The notes beneath the pieces are model-generated. The model worked only from the letters and a program-made list of their open reading frames with translations. It searched no databases and had not been told where the DNA came from. Both the position numbers and the translations under genes were made by a program. This document shows positions 36,246 through 49,619 of a DNA stretch of 64,000 nucleotides, piece by piece. The stretch is from Datura wrightii. Lineage: Eukaryota; Streptophyta; Magnoliopsida; Solanales; Solanaceae. The stretch covers positions 148,985,001 to 149,049,000 of the forward strand of contig JASDFA010000007.1 of NCBI GenBank assembly GCA_035772735.1, written 5' to 3'. How positions within the stretch are numbered: position 1 is the stretch's first letter; every line of letters begins with the position of its first letter.

Positions 36246-38485
36246 ATGTTTGATAATTTTCCTTTCAATGATCTGCAAATTACACTTGCAGCCCTTCTAG
36301 CTTTTTCTCTATCAATCATTCTGTGGACAAGAAATTGGAAAAGTACAAAACTACCCCCTGAAATCCCGGGGTCATGGCCAATCATAGGCCATCTCCTTGG
36401 TTTTGGCGATGGCGAAAATGTCCCTCTAGCGCGAAAATTCGGAAAATTGTCTGACCAGTACGGTCCAATTTTCACAATTAAGCTCGGTATGTTTCGTTAC
36501 TGTGTTATCAATAATTGGGAAGCAGCGAAAGACTGCTTCACAATTTATGATAAAGAGCTCGCCGCTAGACCAATTTGTCTAGCGGCTGAACATTATGGCT
36601 ATAATTACGCAAGATTTTCTTTAGCTAATTATGGTCCATATTACTGCCGGATACGAAAACTCGTATTGCAAAATGTTCTTTCTAGTTCGAGGCTCGAAAG
36701 AGTCAAACATGTCCGAATTTCTGAGGTGGAAATTAGCGTCAAAGAATTGTACAAATTCTATCGCGAGGGTGAAAATTCAAACGCGATTAATATCAGCAAA
36801 TGGTTTGAGAAATTGACTCTGAACATAATCGTGAAGATGATAGCTGGGAAGAGATACGAATCTCTAGAGGAAGATGAAGAGGCGCAATGTTTTAGAAAGG
36901 CATTCGCTAAGATAATGTATCTAGCCGGGCAATTTATTTTATACGACGCGATTCCGTTCCAAATTTTCAAATATGTGGATTTTCAAGGGCATATTAAGAC
37001 CATGAAGCAAATACACAAGGACTTGGATGATATTCTTCAAAGTTGGGTTGATGAACATATGGAGAAGAAAAAGAAAGTTGAATGTGAAGATAATGAACAA
37101 GATTGTATAGATGCAATGCTTTCAGTGACAAAACCTGAGGATTTCAAAGAATATGGCTATTCAAGGGAAACAGTTATCAAGGCTACAGTATTGGTATGTC
37201 TTTCTACACTCTTTTAATCTTCTTCTTTTCCGTAACAGTGAGGTTCGAGTCAATTTGTGCTTATTTTAATTAATTTTACAAGATAAATATTACTATCGTG
37301 TAATTATGCCATCAAGAATTGGAGGACGAATAGATAAATATTATCTAGTATTTTTTCCTCTGCTAGATTTCAAATCTGAAACCTAATCGTTATCCACACA
37401 GCTTCGATTAATCACTTAGCTAGTGCTGACACTTTTATCTTCTTATATTCGCACAGTGTAAGGGTAAAATAAGTTTTTACCTAGTGTAAGTTATAAATAT
37501 TGACATTAGAAATAATATTTTACACTATAAAGTCAATCTAATTGGTTATAACAGTTTATTTTTCAATTTTTTAAGTTATCATAGCAGGCTTATAATGAAA
37601 ATTAACGCATTATTACAAGTGAATTTTACCTGATGCGGTAAACAATGTGAAAAAATCTATTTGCTGATAGGGTATAAAATTTAAACTCTAGAAATAAGGG
37701 GGATCTATTACCTACTAAAAAAATATATTAATTTATATTGATAATATATGATATTTACTATATTGTAAAATTTAAATTTTTGGACGAGACAGACTTTCAA
37801 ATACTAATTCTTAAAAGACAATTTTAATTAACCATCTTTACTGCTACAAATTTTATAGAGCATGATATTGGATGGTTCAGACACAACTGCTGTTCACCTG
37901 ACATGGCTCATGTCTCTATTATTGAACAATCCTCACGTCATGAAACATGCCCAAGAAGAAATAGACAACAAAGTTGGTAAAGATAGATGGGTAGAAGAAT
38001 CCGACATCAAAGATCTTGTCTATCTTCAGGCTATTGTTAAAGAAGCGTTACGCTTATATCCACCAGCACCTCTATTAGTTCCACATGAAGCTGTGGAAGA
38101 TTGTACCGTGGCAGGGTACAACATCCCGAAGGGTACTCGTTTGTTCCCGAACGCGTGGAAGATACAACGAGACCCTCGAATTTATACAAAGCCCGATGAG
38201 TTCATGCCAGAGAGGTTTCTGAATGAGCATTCGACCGTAGATGCTCGTGGTCAACACTTTGAGTTCATCCCATTCGGTTCTGGAAGACGGTCTTGCCCCG
38301 GAATTAATTTTGCAACGCAAGTGGGGCACCTCACGATTGGTCGATTAATTCAAGGATTTAACTTTGGTACACCATCAAATTTGCCTGTGGATATGACTGA
38401 AGGTCTTGGAATTACTATGCCTAAAGCAAAACCAGTGGAAGTTGTAATCACCCCACGTTTGAATTCTATGTTTTATGAACTTTAA
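36246..38485 (+). CDS. Cytochrome P450, CYP82 family (CYP82M3-like candidate)
   Basis: Exon 1 36246-37193 and exon 2 37859-38485 join at a phase-0 GT-AG intron to 524 aa, a normal plant microsomal P450 length. The start gives a short polar N-terminus, then one membrane anchor (about residues 10-28) and a proline-rich hinge (LPPEIPGSWPIIGHL). An ATG 63 bases upstream would add a polar extension before the anchor and was not chosen. Motifs are intact: I-helix DGSDTT (321-326), K-helix EALR (378-381), PERF (433-436), and heme loop FGSGRRSCPG with ligand Cys462. Single-intron layout and motif wording fit CYP82. In tropane-producing nightshades CYP82M3 works with a polyketide synthase to form tropinone, the substrate of TR-I, so the TR array nearby suggests that subfamily. 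This subfamily call is inference; other CYP82 members do nicotine demethylation or terpenoid chemistry. The usual Ala/Gly at the first I-helix motif position is Asp321. Confidence 0.87.
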
Positions 38486-40882
38486 TGAAAAATTTTATTT
38501 TCGGAGATCGATTTTTTTTTCTTTTTTCCTTTTTTTTGGCGGTCGATTTTTTTATTTTATTATTTTATTTTTAGTACTAGTAATGTTTAAAATAACTATT
38601 GTCACATAGTTTGCTGTTTTTCCAAATATTTTATGTGATTTAATTATCTTTTATATTTTCCTAATTTTCTATTGGAGATTGGTTTTATAAATTTTTATAA
38701 AATTAGTTTAATTTTATATCTTTTTTATATAAGAGATTTTGAGTTTTATACACAAGATACTTGAAAATAACATACAAAAAATCTCTATAGGTTGTTTTTA
38801 TATTTATATTATTATTCAAATTATAAATACTCCAAATAATACATTTCCATGGGCACAAAGCTAAAATAGTCTATGTTCCATAAAAGAAGAAAAAAATATT
38901 ATAATATGGTCAAATCTCATTATAACATTATTTCATTATAGGTCTGATTTTTCTAAAATTAATTTTTATATTATATTTTACTTTTTTATAATAGCAGTGA
39001 TGTTCAGTATAATAGTACACTTGTTGCAAAATTACCTCTCTATAATAGTCATACTTAAATATTATGCAGTAATTTGTGAGAAATATACTATGTAAAAAAG
39101 TAAATATTAAATTATTAATGGTAATCATCATTAAATGAAGCATATAGTAAATTTTAAGTATGAATATCTAAAAGAAAAAAAACTATATTAAAATAGTGTC
39201 CACCAGTTATGGTGGTAACTTCACGAGGAAAGACTATTTGTGTTTGTTTTTTTAGCATTCATATTCTTTTTATTTTTTTCGTAAAATTGGTTAATAAATA
39301 TACTCCTTCTTTTTGATACACAAAATTATGAAGCTAAATTTTTGCCTACTTTTATTTATAACAGCTAAATAAGATCTAAACGTAAAATATCAACATATAT
39401 ATACATATATATATATATATATAATAACACCTCATTATAACAGTCAAATTTTTTTTAAATAAATACTACCACTATAACAAAGCTTTTAACTGTAAATACA
39501 TCATTTGCAATACTTGATCCCTTTATTTTTTTTATTTTTTATTTTTGCTTTGGTGTTGAGTCCTTTTCATTTATGAGGGGTAAGGTTAACGCTAGGATTC
39601 TTTTTATTTTTTTAAAAGGAGTACTTTAGTCCATAATTAAATTATGAACACTATGTTAAGGGCTGAACAAAAGAAAAGTTAAGAGTTCAATAAAATTTAA
39701 TAGTCTTAATTAAAAAACGATATTTTATATTAAAAAATTAATTTAATATATATAAATAATTTAATCAAAATTTAATAAATAAAATTAATAAATTTAAAAT
39801 TTTAATTCGCCTATACCCTGGATCATCTAAGCAGAAAAATGAGATAAAAATATTTTAAATATTGATAGAAAAGACAAACAAAGATTGTGGTCCTTGAAAG
39901 AATATTAAAAAAATAGAAGAAAATTATATAAAAATATATCCTTGATTGTCATGTAATATCTCAATCACACGTCTTAATAAATAATTTGTACCATATATGA
40001 ATTGTTATTTCTGCCCCCTAACTATTAATAATTAATTTTTTTCACTAGCTAGTATTAATTAATATTTCCCAGAGACAATATGGAAAAAAAATCATTTTAA
40101 TTTATGTTAGGTTAACAAATGACAAAAGCTATATTACACAATTTGCTGACGATTTGCACAGTTTGTTTCACCATCTTACTTAAAATAAATAAATAATTAA
40201 ATAAAAATAGGACCATGTTGAGCTCCTCATTAAATACTCAACAATCATATTCACATATAGTGGTGGAGCCATATTTCTCGAAAAACTATATATTTCTTTC
40301 GTTTTAAAGTAAGTAGTGTTTTAAATTTGTATATACTTCTTAAGAAAAATAGTTATCTCTGAAAAAATATATATATATTTATCTACTTATTCTTAATAAA
40401 TATCTTAAAAAAATATATTTTTTTAATATTTTTTTGTTTATATAAAACACTCTCTATTTAAATAAGGGTAAAATTGAAAGAATATTATTAATATTTTTTT
40501 ATTATGTAAACATCATTTATTTTAAAATAAAATCAAAAAATTAAAACGTCACTTATTTTGAAATTAAGAAAGCATGTTATTGTAAGTAGCGGGACGGATG
40601 GATCAGTGTCTGAATTCAAACCTAACCAAATTCTTTAATTTTTTACTAGAGATGTGTTCGGATATGTATATGAGGTTTGATTCCATATTTTTGGGTTGGG
40701 AAGTAGAGTAAATATCTCATAAGATACATTTAATTATGGAAAATTATAGAGTAAAATTATTTAACGTTATTATGCATTAATAAAATTATTCAATTTTAAG
40801 ATTTTTTCATAAAATTATTTAATTAAATTTTTTATTAAAAAATTTTAACATGGCAAAATAAATTAATTTTTTATGATATATA
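38486..40882. other. Gene-free region downstream of the P450
   Basis: P450 3' end followed by very AT-rich DNA; MITE-like cattataacagt words at 38920-39060 and 39420-39490, and a (TA)n run at about 39402-39422. No gene seen. Confidence 0.45.
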
Positions 40883-42982
40883 TGTTACACCCCGTAAGTT
40901 TCTAATGTTTAGATGGTCTATTCGTATGTTGGTTAAGAGTTTTAGGATATAAAATGTACGAGAAAGGGGCCGGGGGAAAGGTCGAACGTGCACGGAGTGG
41001 GGACTGCGCGGGAGAAGGTCGGACCAGCTGCCCAAAGGGGCAACGTGGCACGGCCCATCCCTGGAGCGTGGGCTCCGTGGCATGGCCCAGAATTGGTGCG
41101 ACAGGTTCCGTGTCACGGACCCCTGTCCACCGCCTCAAATATATAAAGTCTCATCCTTTGATTTTAAGTTATGTCCATATATATATATACGGCCAGAGCA
41201 GTGAGAGTAACGAGAAAACAAGTTAAGATCTTTCGCTTACGCTACAAAACGTTGCCCGAATTTAAATTAACTTCGGGTATCAAAGTATAAGGCTGCAGGC
41301 AGGATTTCTACGGAGTTAGTTTGGCGAAATTTTCCCAGTGAATCGTAACTCCGCCGAGCTCAAATTGTTAGAATTGCTTCAAACTAGTGTCAATACGATC
41401 ACATGCTTAAAGTAAGCATTTCTCCCTTCTGGATCCTCGAGAAATTATGAGTTTTTGACTGTGTTCCGCCAAGTTGAAATATAGTTTATATATAAAGTTA
41501 TCATTTTCATCGAATTTAGTATTAGAATTAGCCTCATTTTTCTAATAATACGATTGCAGTTGAGAAGAGTAGTTGAGTACAAGCTGAAACTAGCCAATTA
41601 ATCAGTAATCGGCGAACGAGGTATGTTAAGGCGGTTTCCTTCGGCAAGTTTGTTTTCTTAGCATGATAACTCAATTGAATCCCAATAAGAATACCAGAAG
41701 CATGTCTATTATGATTAGTTGTTGTTACTAGCTGAGATCAATATTCCATACTAGTTTGGGATGAATTATGCATGTATAGCCTCCATGACCAACTCCGGGG
41801 TTATTAGCTGTGTCGACGCCCGCTAGGGGCGAGATGACGTTGCTCTACGGAGTGGTATGCCGTTCTCCAGGGACAAAGATGGGGTTTCAGATCCTCATAT
41901 GCCGTGGTTGGCCTTATATACACCTCCGTCGAGCCTAGTGCCCGAGGTGCAGATATCAGGAGTCCACCGGACTCAGACACAGTTACAGCCAGGGGCCAAG
42001 CGGGCTCAGTTGCAGACCCACGATTTAGTAGGATGGCTATAGCTATTAGTCAATAGTTGGCCAGTGTGACCTTGGATAGGGGTATATAGACTGAGGTGTA
42101 CTCACCAGGGCTTATGGGGGCCCAGGTGGGTTATTCTGTGCTGGTTGTACCTTCCGGCTTATGGGGGCTAGATAAGGTTTATGTTTGCTTTAGTTATTGA
42201 TAGTTAGACAGTAAGACGTTCTATTACTCAGGTATGATCTCTATCCCCTTATTTTAGTTACTTTCAGTTCTACTTCTTTATTTCAGTCATATCGCCTTAC
42301 ATATTTAGTACATATTATACTGACGCCCTTTTTGGGGTACTGCATTACTTGCCTGCAGGTACGGATAGACGAGGAGCAGGTCCCTCGTAGCTTTTAACTA
42401 GTGTCACCAGAGCAGTTAGCTCCTTTCTTCCGGAGCTTGTAAACATAAGGTTTACTTCCTTTTTAGTTGTACAGTTTTATGGGTGGGTCGAACCCTTTCC
42501 CGACTATCGTATTACTCCTAGAGGTTTGCAGACTGTTTCTATTCCCCTGTGGTTAGTTGTTATTGATCGTGTGGGGCTCATATGTGTTTTAATTTACGTG
42601 TTGGCTGTGTGAGGCTCATATGTGTTTTAGTTTACGTGTTGGCCGTGTGGGACCTTCTTTAGCTGATAAATTAGCAGTCTTGTCGGCCATAGTTTAGCTT
42701 AGCACTGGTTTTACTTTACAGTGATAACTATACATCATAGTGGTCTTGTCGGCCCGCATAGGATTCCTTGTTGTTGCCTGGTTCTGGTTAGCTGTTTTCC
42801 TTACAGATGGCTATAAAGCCTTGTCGGCTGAAGGTTGTATTTACAGCCGAGATATATCCCGTTGTTTTCTTGAAATTGAGAAGTAAGCCTTACCAGAAAT
42901 GCTTAGACTCAGTCAGCTCAGTCAGTTCAGATCCTAGTAGGGCACCAGGTGCCAGTCATGCCTCCCAAGGTGGGGCGTGACA
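40883..42982 (+). mobile_element. Solo LTR, Ty3/gypsy type, 2,100 bp
   Basis: The element starts tgttacaccccgtaag and ends ggggcgtgaca, the TG...CA termini of a long gypsy-type LTR common in Solanaceae. It is flanked by a perfect 5-bp target duplication, ATATA at 40878-40882 and at 42983-42987. It is much richer in G and C than its surroundings. No primer-binding site, gag-pol or second LTR follows, so this is a solo LTR left by recombination between two LTRs. It holds a short internal direct repeat around 42575-42655 (gctcatatgtgttttag). The short open frames inside (for example 40954-41226) are chance frames. Confidence 0.88.
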
Positions 42983-43261
42983 ATATATACATGAACCCAC
43001 AAATAAAATAAAATTAAAGATACTTTATCCATGACAATCCCATAATTATTCAAATCATAAGCCTAAATATTACGGGGCTTTACAATATTCTTCAAATTTA
43101 AGTTTTTACGATACAAATAAACCTTCAAAATTTTATTTTATCAAAAATAATAAAGAGAATGTATTTATTTATAGGAACATGATTTTTTTTAATTTAAATT
43201 TAAATAGACTATAATTTTTCTCTATTCAAATGAAAAAATAAATAAATGATACATTAAAAAA

Positions 43262-43450
43262 CTAAACACACATAAAAGAAAAACAAAAGAAATAATTGGG
43301 CAGTTGAACGCTTTTTTATTCATTTATTTCCTATTGATTTTTCCTCTTCAATTTTTTTAAACACACACACAAAAGAACAAAAGAAATAAGTGGACAGTGG
43401 GACGCTTTTTTGTTCATTTATTTCCTGTTGATTTTTCCTCTTCAATTTTT
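43262..43450 (+). repeat. Tandem duplication, unit of about 94 bp
   Basis: acaaaagaaataa at 43283 recurs at 43377, followed in both by the same catttatttcct and gatttttcctcttcaat words. Two imperfect copies. Confidence 0.8.
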
Positions 43451-44726
43451 TTTCTTGATTTTTTTTTCTTTTTTGTTATCTATCTATTTCAGTTTTTCAT
43501 CTTAAAAAAAAAAGTAATTCTGAAAATCCATTGCATCCCCTCAAATCTCAATCCTTTATATATATGTCTTTTTTTCTTTTCTTTTACTCTTTCTTTTATG
43601 CGATTATTTCAAAAAAAAAATATATATATATACAGTTATGGGTTGAAGCCTGTGTGTATGATAAGAATGTTCTTTAATTTTATTTTATTTATAGATCATA
43701 TTCATATGACATAAAAAAAATTAATTTATTTTTTTATGTTAAAATTTTTTTATGACAAATATAATTGAGTGATTTTGTTCGTATCAAACAAAGTTGAATG
43801 ACCAAACCAATTTACCTATTTGAGTATGTTTGAATTAATTTATTTTAAATATTTAAATAAATTAAAAATATTTTTAAATATTTATTTTTAAATTAAAATA
43901 ATAAAAATAGTTTAAAAGTTATAAATTAAAAATTTTAATTTATGATTTTTAATTTATAAGTAATAAATCATAAACAGATCCAAACAGAGTCTTTCATTTT
44001 CCTTCAGCCAAGTTACTCTTCATGCATACATTTTGTTAAAAATCAAAGGTTTATTTATTTACCTATTTATGGACATTTATTTATTGTGTAATTTCTTTAA
44101 TGTTAAACACGAGAAATGATATTTGTTACCTTGGATTAAATTTGTTGAAGATTGCACATTTGTTCTAAATTTTGTAGTTCTTGATATATTGGCTTTGATT
44201 TTTTTTTCTTTTTGGTTTTCAATTTAGCGTTTTGTACTTATATTAGAGTTTTATTAATTCGGACTCACGCTGCGTAAAACCGATTCGGAGCATTGGAACT
44301 ATAACTCATAAGGAAGATTGAAGAAAATCGATTTATGAATAAAATCAAATATGCAGAATTTACAGATAAAAGTATTCGACTGTTGGGGAAAAAACAATAT
44401 ACTTCTAATGTCGAATCAAGATCAACTAGAACAGAAATAAAGCATTAGGTCGAACTCTTCTTTGGTGTGTCAAGGTAATAGTTATGAATAGTCATCAACT
44501 TCCAAGAAAGAGTAGAAGAATGTGACCTATTATTTGACATACAATGCATTACTAATGTATGATCATTACGCTTCAACCGGATTTTTCTATTCCACCTCTG
44601 AACCATACAAATTAAAAATAAAAATTTAAAAATCAAATCATATCGAATTTATTTTTATATAATACTTTTCAAAATCAAAAATACAAAATTGAAATCTTTC
44701 AAAACGTTCCAAAGCGACCAATAAAC

Positions 44727-45372
44727 AACAACAACCCAATGTAATCCCCTTAAGTGGGGTTTGGGGAATGTAGAATGTACGCAAACCTTACCACCAGCTC
44801 AGAGGTAGAGATGTTGTTTCCGATAGACCCTCAACTTCAAGTAAGACAGAACCAACAATAAAATAGCAACACATGGGACACATATAATAACAAAACAACA
44901 ATTAGTACTCACATCAAAAACCCACAATATCAATACACTAAATGATAAACAAGCAACAATAAACAATGAAGGACAAAGAATTATAAGAGCAATACTAAGC
45001 CTACCCCTGAGAACAAGAAAGCAGTGTCACACACAGTTTGCTACCCTAATCTATGTACCCCATACCTTCCTATCTAAGGTCAAGTTCTCGGTAAGCTGCA
45101 CATGAGTTATATTCTTTCTAATCACCTCTCCTCATTGCTTCTTCGGTCTACCCTTATCTCTCCTAAAATCATCCAAAGACAATCGCTCACACCTCCGTAC
45201 TGGGACACTCGGACACCTCCTCTTCACATGCCCGAACTACCTTAGTCTAGCCTCACGCATCTTGTCCTCCACCCTAGCCACTCCCACCTTGACCCCGAAT
45301 ATCGATATTTCTAATTTTATCACTCCTAACATGTCCACACATCCACTGTAATATCCTCGTTTCTGCAATTTT
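44727..45372 (-). mobile_element. RTE-type LINE 3' fragment (minus strand)
   Basis: Read on the minus strand, the sequence encodes a decayed C-terminus of a plant RTE reverse transcriptase: the RILxWMCGH region near 45340 and a degenerate RWFGHVKRR-like stretch near 45225. It runs out into the 3' tail ending in TTG repeats (plus-strand caacaacaaccc at 44727). Many stops and frameshifts make it dead. Confidence 0.65.
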
Positions 45373-46155
45373 TTATTTGAGCAAATAGTATTACACAGTT
45401 AGTAATAGAAATAGCATATAGTTTATTGTCTGAAAAATGATCGACCAAAGTAATTAAGCAATTAACATCCAAAATATTTATTTATTTGTAGAGACTAATT
45501 TTCACAATTTCTTTTTCATTTTTGAAACAAAAAATTATTTGGTATTTACAGTATTATTTTGATAAATAACATTGAATAATAAATTTGTTTTTTTTTTTAA
45601 AGAGAAGATCTAAAACAAAAGAAATACATAAAGAAAATGATAAAAATGACAATATATTTGAGGGTAGGTTCAAAATCATATCGGATAATTTTGATTATTT
45701 ATGTTTGTGAAAATCAATATTTTTAGCTTCATAAAGATGAACTCTATATATCAAATTTGACGGAATTTATGAATTTTTGATTAGTGGAAACTCACATTTA
45801 GAGATATAATTTATTTAGTTTCTGCTATTTTAAATTTGTTTTGAGAGTTTTGGGGAAATTTTTTGAGATGTAATTTTTGTTATTTTATAAAAATATCTTT
45901 TTAGTGTCTAGCATAATTTTGTGTTGAATTTTTTAGAAGTTGATAGAGACTCTTTGTGGTATTTATGGTTAATTCTTTTCATTATTTTCGTCAAATTCAT
46001 CAGAAAAAATTCGATAAATATTTGACGAAGCTTAAAAATATTAATTTTGCAAACTTAAGAAAACTAAACTGTTAAATGTAATACTTGAAGAGGTTATTTT
46101 GAGCTTATACTCAAACATAAGGGACCTTTTCTGTTATTTGTCTCCATAACCTTCC

Positions 46156-46230
46156 ATGGCTTCTCCGAGGCTCCGAGCTTCTTTCATCTTTGTTGAGTGC
46201 GAATTTAGGATTGTGCCTTTTATTTACTGA
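46156..46230 (+). other. Possible uORF in the DPH2 leader
   Basis: An ATG at 46156 opens a 24-codon frame (MASPRLRASF...) ending in TGA at 46228-46230, 35 bases before the DPH2 start. If the transcript begins upstream, this would be translated first and could lower DPH2 expression. The transcription start is not known. Confidence 0.35.
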
Positions 46231-46265
46231 ACTGCAATTCTTCCTTTCTAGATTGTAGTTTCTCC

Positions 46266-49200
46266 ATGGACTTGGAGTCGACTTATGAGATTGACCGTGT
46301 CGCCGGATTCATCTCGGCTAGAGCTTTCCGCCGAGTTGCTCTTCAGGTACACATTTTGTTTCTCCAACTTTATAGTTTTTATTTGTTAGAAATAAATTTG
46401 AAATTGTCCATAAACCCTACAAAACCCTACAAAATACTATATATGAAACATAAAATTGATATTCTTAGTACTCGATTATTTCAATAAGGATTTTTCTCTT
46501 AGATTGTGCTTTACTTTTGTGTTCTTTGGTTTCAATTTTGCAAAAGGTATGTTTTTTTAGTAAAAAAATTTAGGCATAAGCTTCCACAGTTATTGCAGGA
46601 GAAAAATTTGAAAAACCACATTTTTATGCTCATCTAATGTCCAAAAGGATCCCTACTGTGGCATACTTAACTTCAAATGTAGTAGCTTCTCGGTGAAAGA
46701 ATTTAAGATGGTATGCTGGTCATGTATGTCTGCAATCAGGGTATGTAGCACTAATAGGAGGCGGGACAAAAACTCTTTATGTAACAGGGGACATTTTCCC
46801 ATTTCAAGCTTTATGGTCAGCATTCGGGTTCTGATTAATGTAGAGAATAAGAGTTTTATTAATGTAGAGAATAAGAGTTTTTCTTTCTCTTTTCCAAAAC
46901 ACTTGACATGTAGTAGAGTTTCTTGTTAAAGGTGCTGGTTATGGAAGATTAGTGGCCTTTGAATGGTACATGATAAGTTTTTTTGTTTAAACTCTTAGTT
47001 CCCAGATGAACTATTGAAAGATTCAACAAGGATAGTTGCTGCTCTACATGAAAAACTTCGATTCTTCAACCAGTTACATACTGGAAGCAATGGAGATGCA
47101 AAGGATGTTAGGCTGTATGTAATGGCAGATACTATGTATGGAAATTGTTGTGTCGATGAAGTTGGAGCATCTCATGCCAATGCGGACTGTGTTATCCATT
47201 ATGGTCATACTTGCTTCAGTCCGTGAGTATTGCATGTTTATGATTTTCATCAAACTCTGTAGTAACTTATTTTTGCGATTATTTCAAAACAGTTGACGAA
47301 GTTAGTGTTTGGATCTGGCTATTTCTGCTGCAGGACATCAACTCTCCCTGCATTTCTTGTCGTAGGGAAAGCTTCACTGAATGTGCCACTATGTGCTCAA
47401 AAACTATGCGAGTATACTATAAAGGCTGGCAAACCTATTTTGGTATGATTAACTGCTACTTCCTATGTCTATTGTTTGCTTCTGCGTTGGTTTATCATTC
47501 GGAAGTTGCAATAAGCATATTTTGTCTAGTGCAATAGTAGCATGAAATTGTTTTTTGTTACTCTGGTAAATATTGATGCATATTGTGGAGTCAAACTAAA
47601 AGCTTGTTCTTATGATTTATTTAAAAATCACTTTATTAACCCTTGAAAAGTAACCTGAAAAATTCCTAATCCAGCAAATTCTGATTTTTATTATTCTTTT
47701 TGATAAGGTAAAAATTGAATTCTGATTATTAATATGATCTTTTAGAATACTCTGTACCATATTGTTGATGATTTTCTTGTCAATAGCATACTCATTAAGA
47801 AATTCTATACAATGACCTTAATGATTTTCTTGATTTTCAATATGATGTGGCAATGATGTGAATTGTATTGATGTTTAGATCTATTGTTAAAGCTATAACT
47901 CATCATATTGATGTAAGTATGTTTGACATCCATATGAGATTCATAGTGCTGGGAGGTTTTACCATCACAATTTCTGATTATTCATACAGAAATAAGAGCT
48001 GTCAGAATTTAAATTCTCTATCAGATTTGTTAAGGATTTAATTGCCACTCAAATGACACCAAAAAAGATTGATTGTCTTTCTGCATTAAAATTGTTTTTA
48101 AGTGTTTTTGCTTATAACTGCAGGTTCTTTATGGTCTTGAATATGCACATGCAATCACAGAGATCAAAGCAGTTGGTACTCAGTGCTTCAAACTGGAAGT
48201 TCGTTATGCTGATATCATGTCTCCAGTTATAACTCCATCAGAAACTTTTAGCTCGATGAATGGGGAACCAGAACTAAGTGATGCTCAATGTGCAAATGGC
48301 TGTTCTACTGAGGAGAACAATGCATCGTATCGTATTGGAGGGTTGACGTGGTCATTACCGGTGGGACACAGGATGGAGGACTATTTGCTTTTCTATGTTG
48401 GTTCAGATGACTCAGCCTTTGCAAATATATTAATGACATATAATACTTGTGAAATAGGTGTGTAGTTTACTTAATTTTATGTTAAGTTGTCATTGTTGCC
48501 TTTAAATTATGTGACTGTGAAGACTGTCTTTCAGATAACATTAGAATTGCCTCTGTTTCACCTTGCTGGGAATTGTCTCACTTAGTGTTCTGAGACCGCC
48601 AAAATCCTCCATCTAATACTATTTTTCGTGTCGCTGAAATTTCTCTCTTTTATTCTTCTGAAAAAAAGGAAGAAAGGAATTATTCTCTTTTATTAGAAGA
48701 TCCGTTTTTTCATTAGGATTTATCTGTAAACAATTCTCTCTGTTGCTGATAAAATTTGATGTTAGTTCTGTTTTCAATGTTGCTGATTGCTGTCTTCTAT
48801 GTTCTCTGAGTTATTCCCAGTCAGATATGATGCTTCTGAAGATCTTTTGGTGAATGACTTTTCTCAGCAGAAAAGGATTCTTAAGCGTAGGTATATTAGA
48901 AACTTTTATGTACCATTCCCTTCGTTTCAACTGGACAGATTTTGTTAGCTTTCTCTTTCTTCATACTCATGCTTTTAACCCTATTTCAAGGTTTCCGTAT
49001 TAATGACGTCTCTGCAGGTACTTTCTTATTGAGAAAGCAAAGGATGCTAGCATCATAGGGATCTTGGTAGGAACACTCGGAGTAGGTACTTTCTAGTATA
49101 CATACTTGGACTTTGTAGGTTCTGATTTGGTGCAATCTGAAAGTTGCATGATTCATATGCTTACTCCTTTGCAGTAGGTAGACTAAGGCTTTTATTCTTC

Positions 49201-49585
49201 TATTGTCGGTGCAGCTGGTTACCTCCATATGATTCATCAGATGAAAGACTTGATTACGCGAGCTGGGAAGAAAGCCTATACTTTTGTTATGGGGAGACCT
49301 AACCCTGCAAAGCTTGCCAACTTCCCTGAGGTAAACAAAGTTGCACGATGTTCAGAGGTATTTTTGTCATTTGTGGGTTTGCTGAAGTTATTTATGTATT
49401 TTTGCAGTGCGATGTCTTCATTTATGTTTCTTGTGCACAAACTGCTCTATTGGATAGTAAAGAGTTCTTAGCTCCTGTTATTACTCCTTTTGAAGCAATG
49501 ATTGCTTTCGGCAGGTAGTATTTCAAACTACCTTTTATGTTTAGCTCATGTTTCTTTTAGTGATTTAGTATTCTATTAGCCCCGC

Positions 49586-49619
<34 letters not shown>

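Larger units (their letters stand above)
42983..46155. other. Gene-free region between the solo LTR and DPH2
   Basis: Contains a diverged tandem duplication of about 94 bp (43262-43450), a (TA)n run near 43618-43632, and an RTE LINE fragment at 44727-45372. The last few hundred bases are the DPH2 promoter and leader. No gene seen. Confidence 0.5.

Noticed and set aside
40954..41226. GC-rich 90-aa open frame and antisense partners
   Set aside because: They lie wholly inside the solo LTR and have no family resemblance; long frames there reflect base composition.
43397..43714. 105-codon Phe-rich open frame
   Set aside because: Arises from poly(T) and simple repeats within a tandem duplication; no domain or codon pattern of a real gene.
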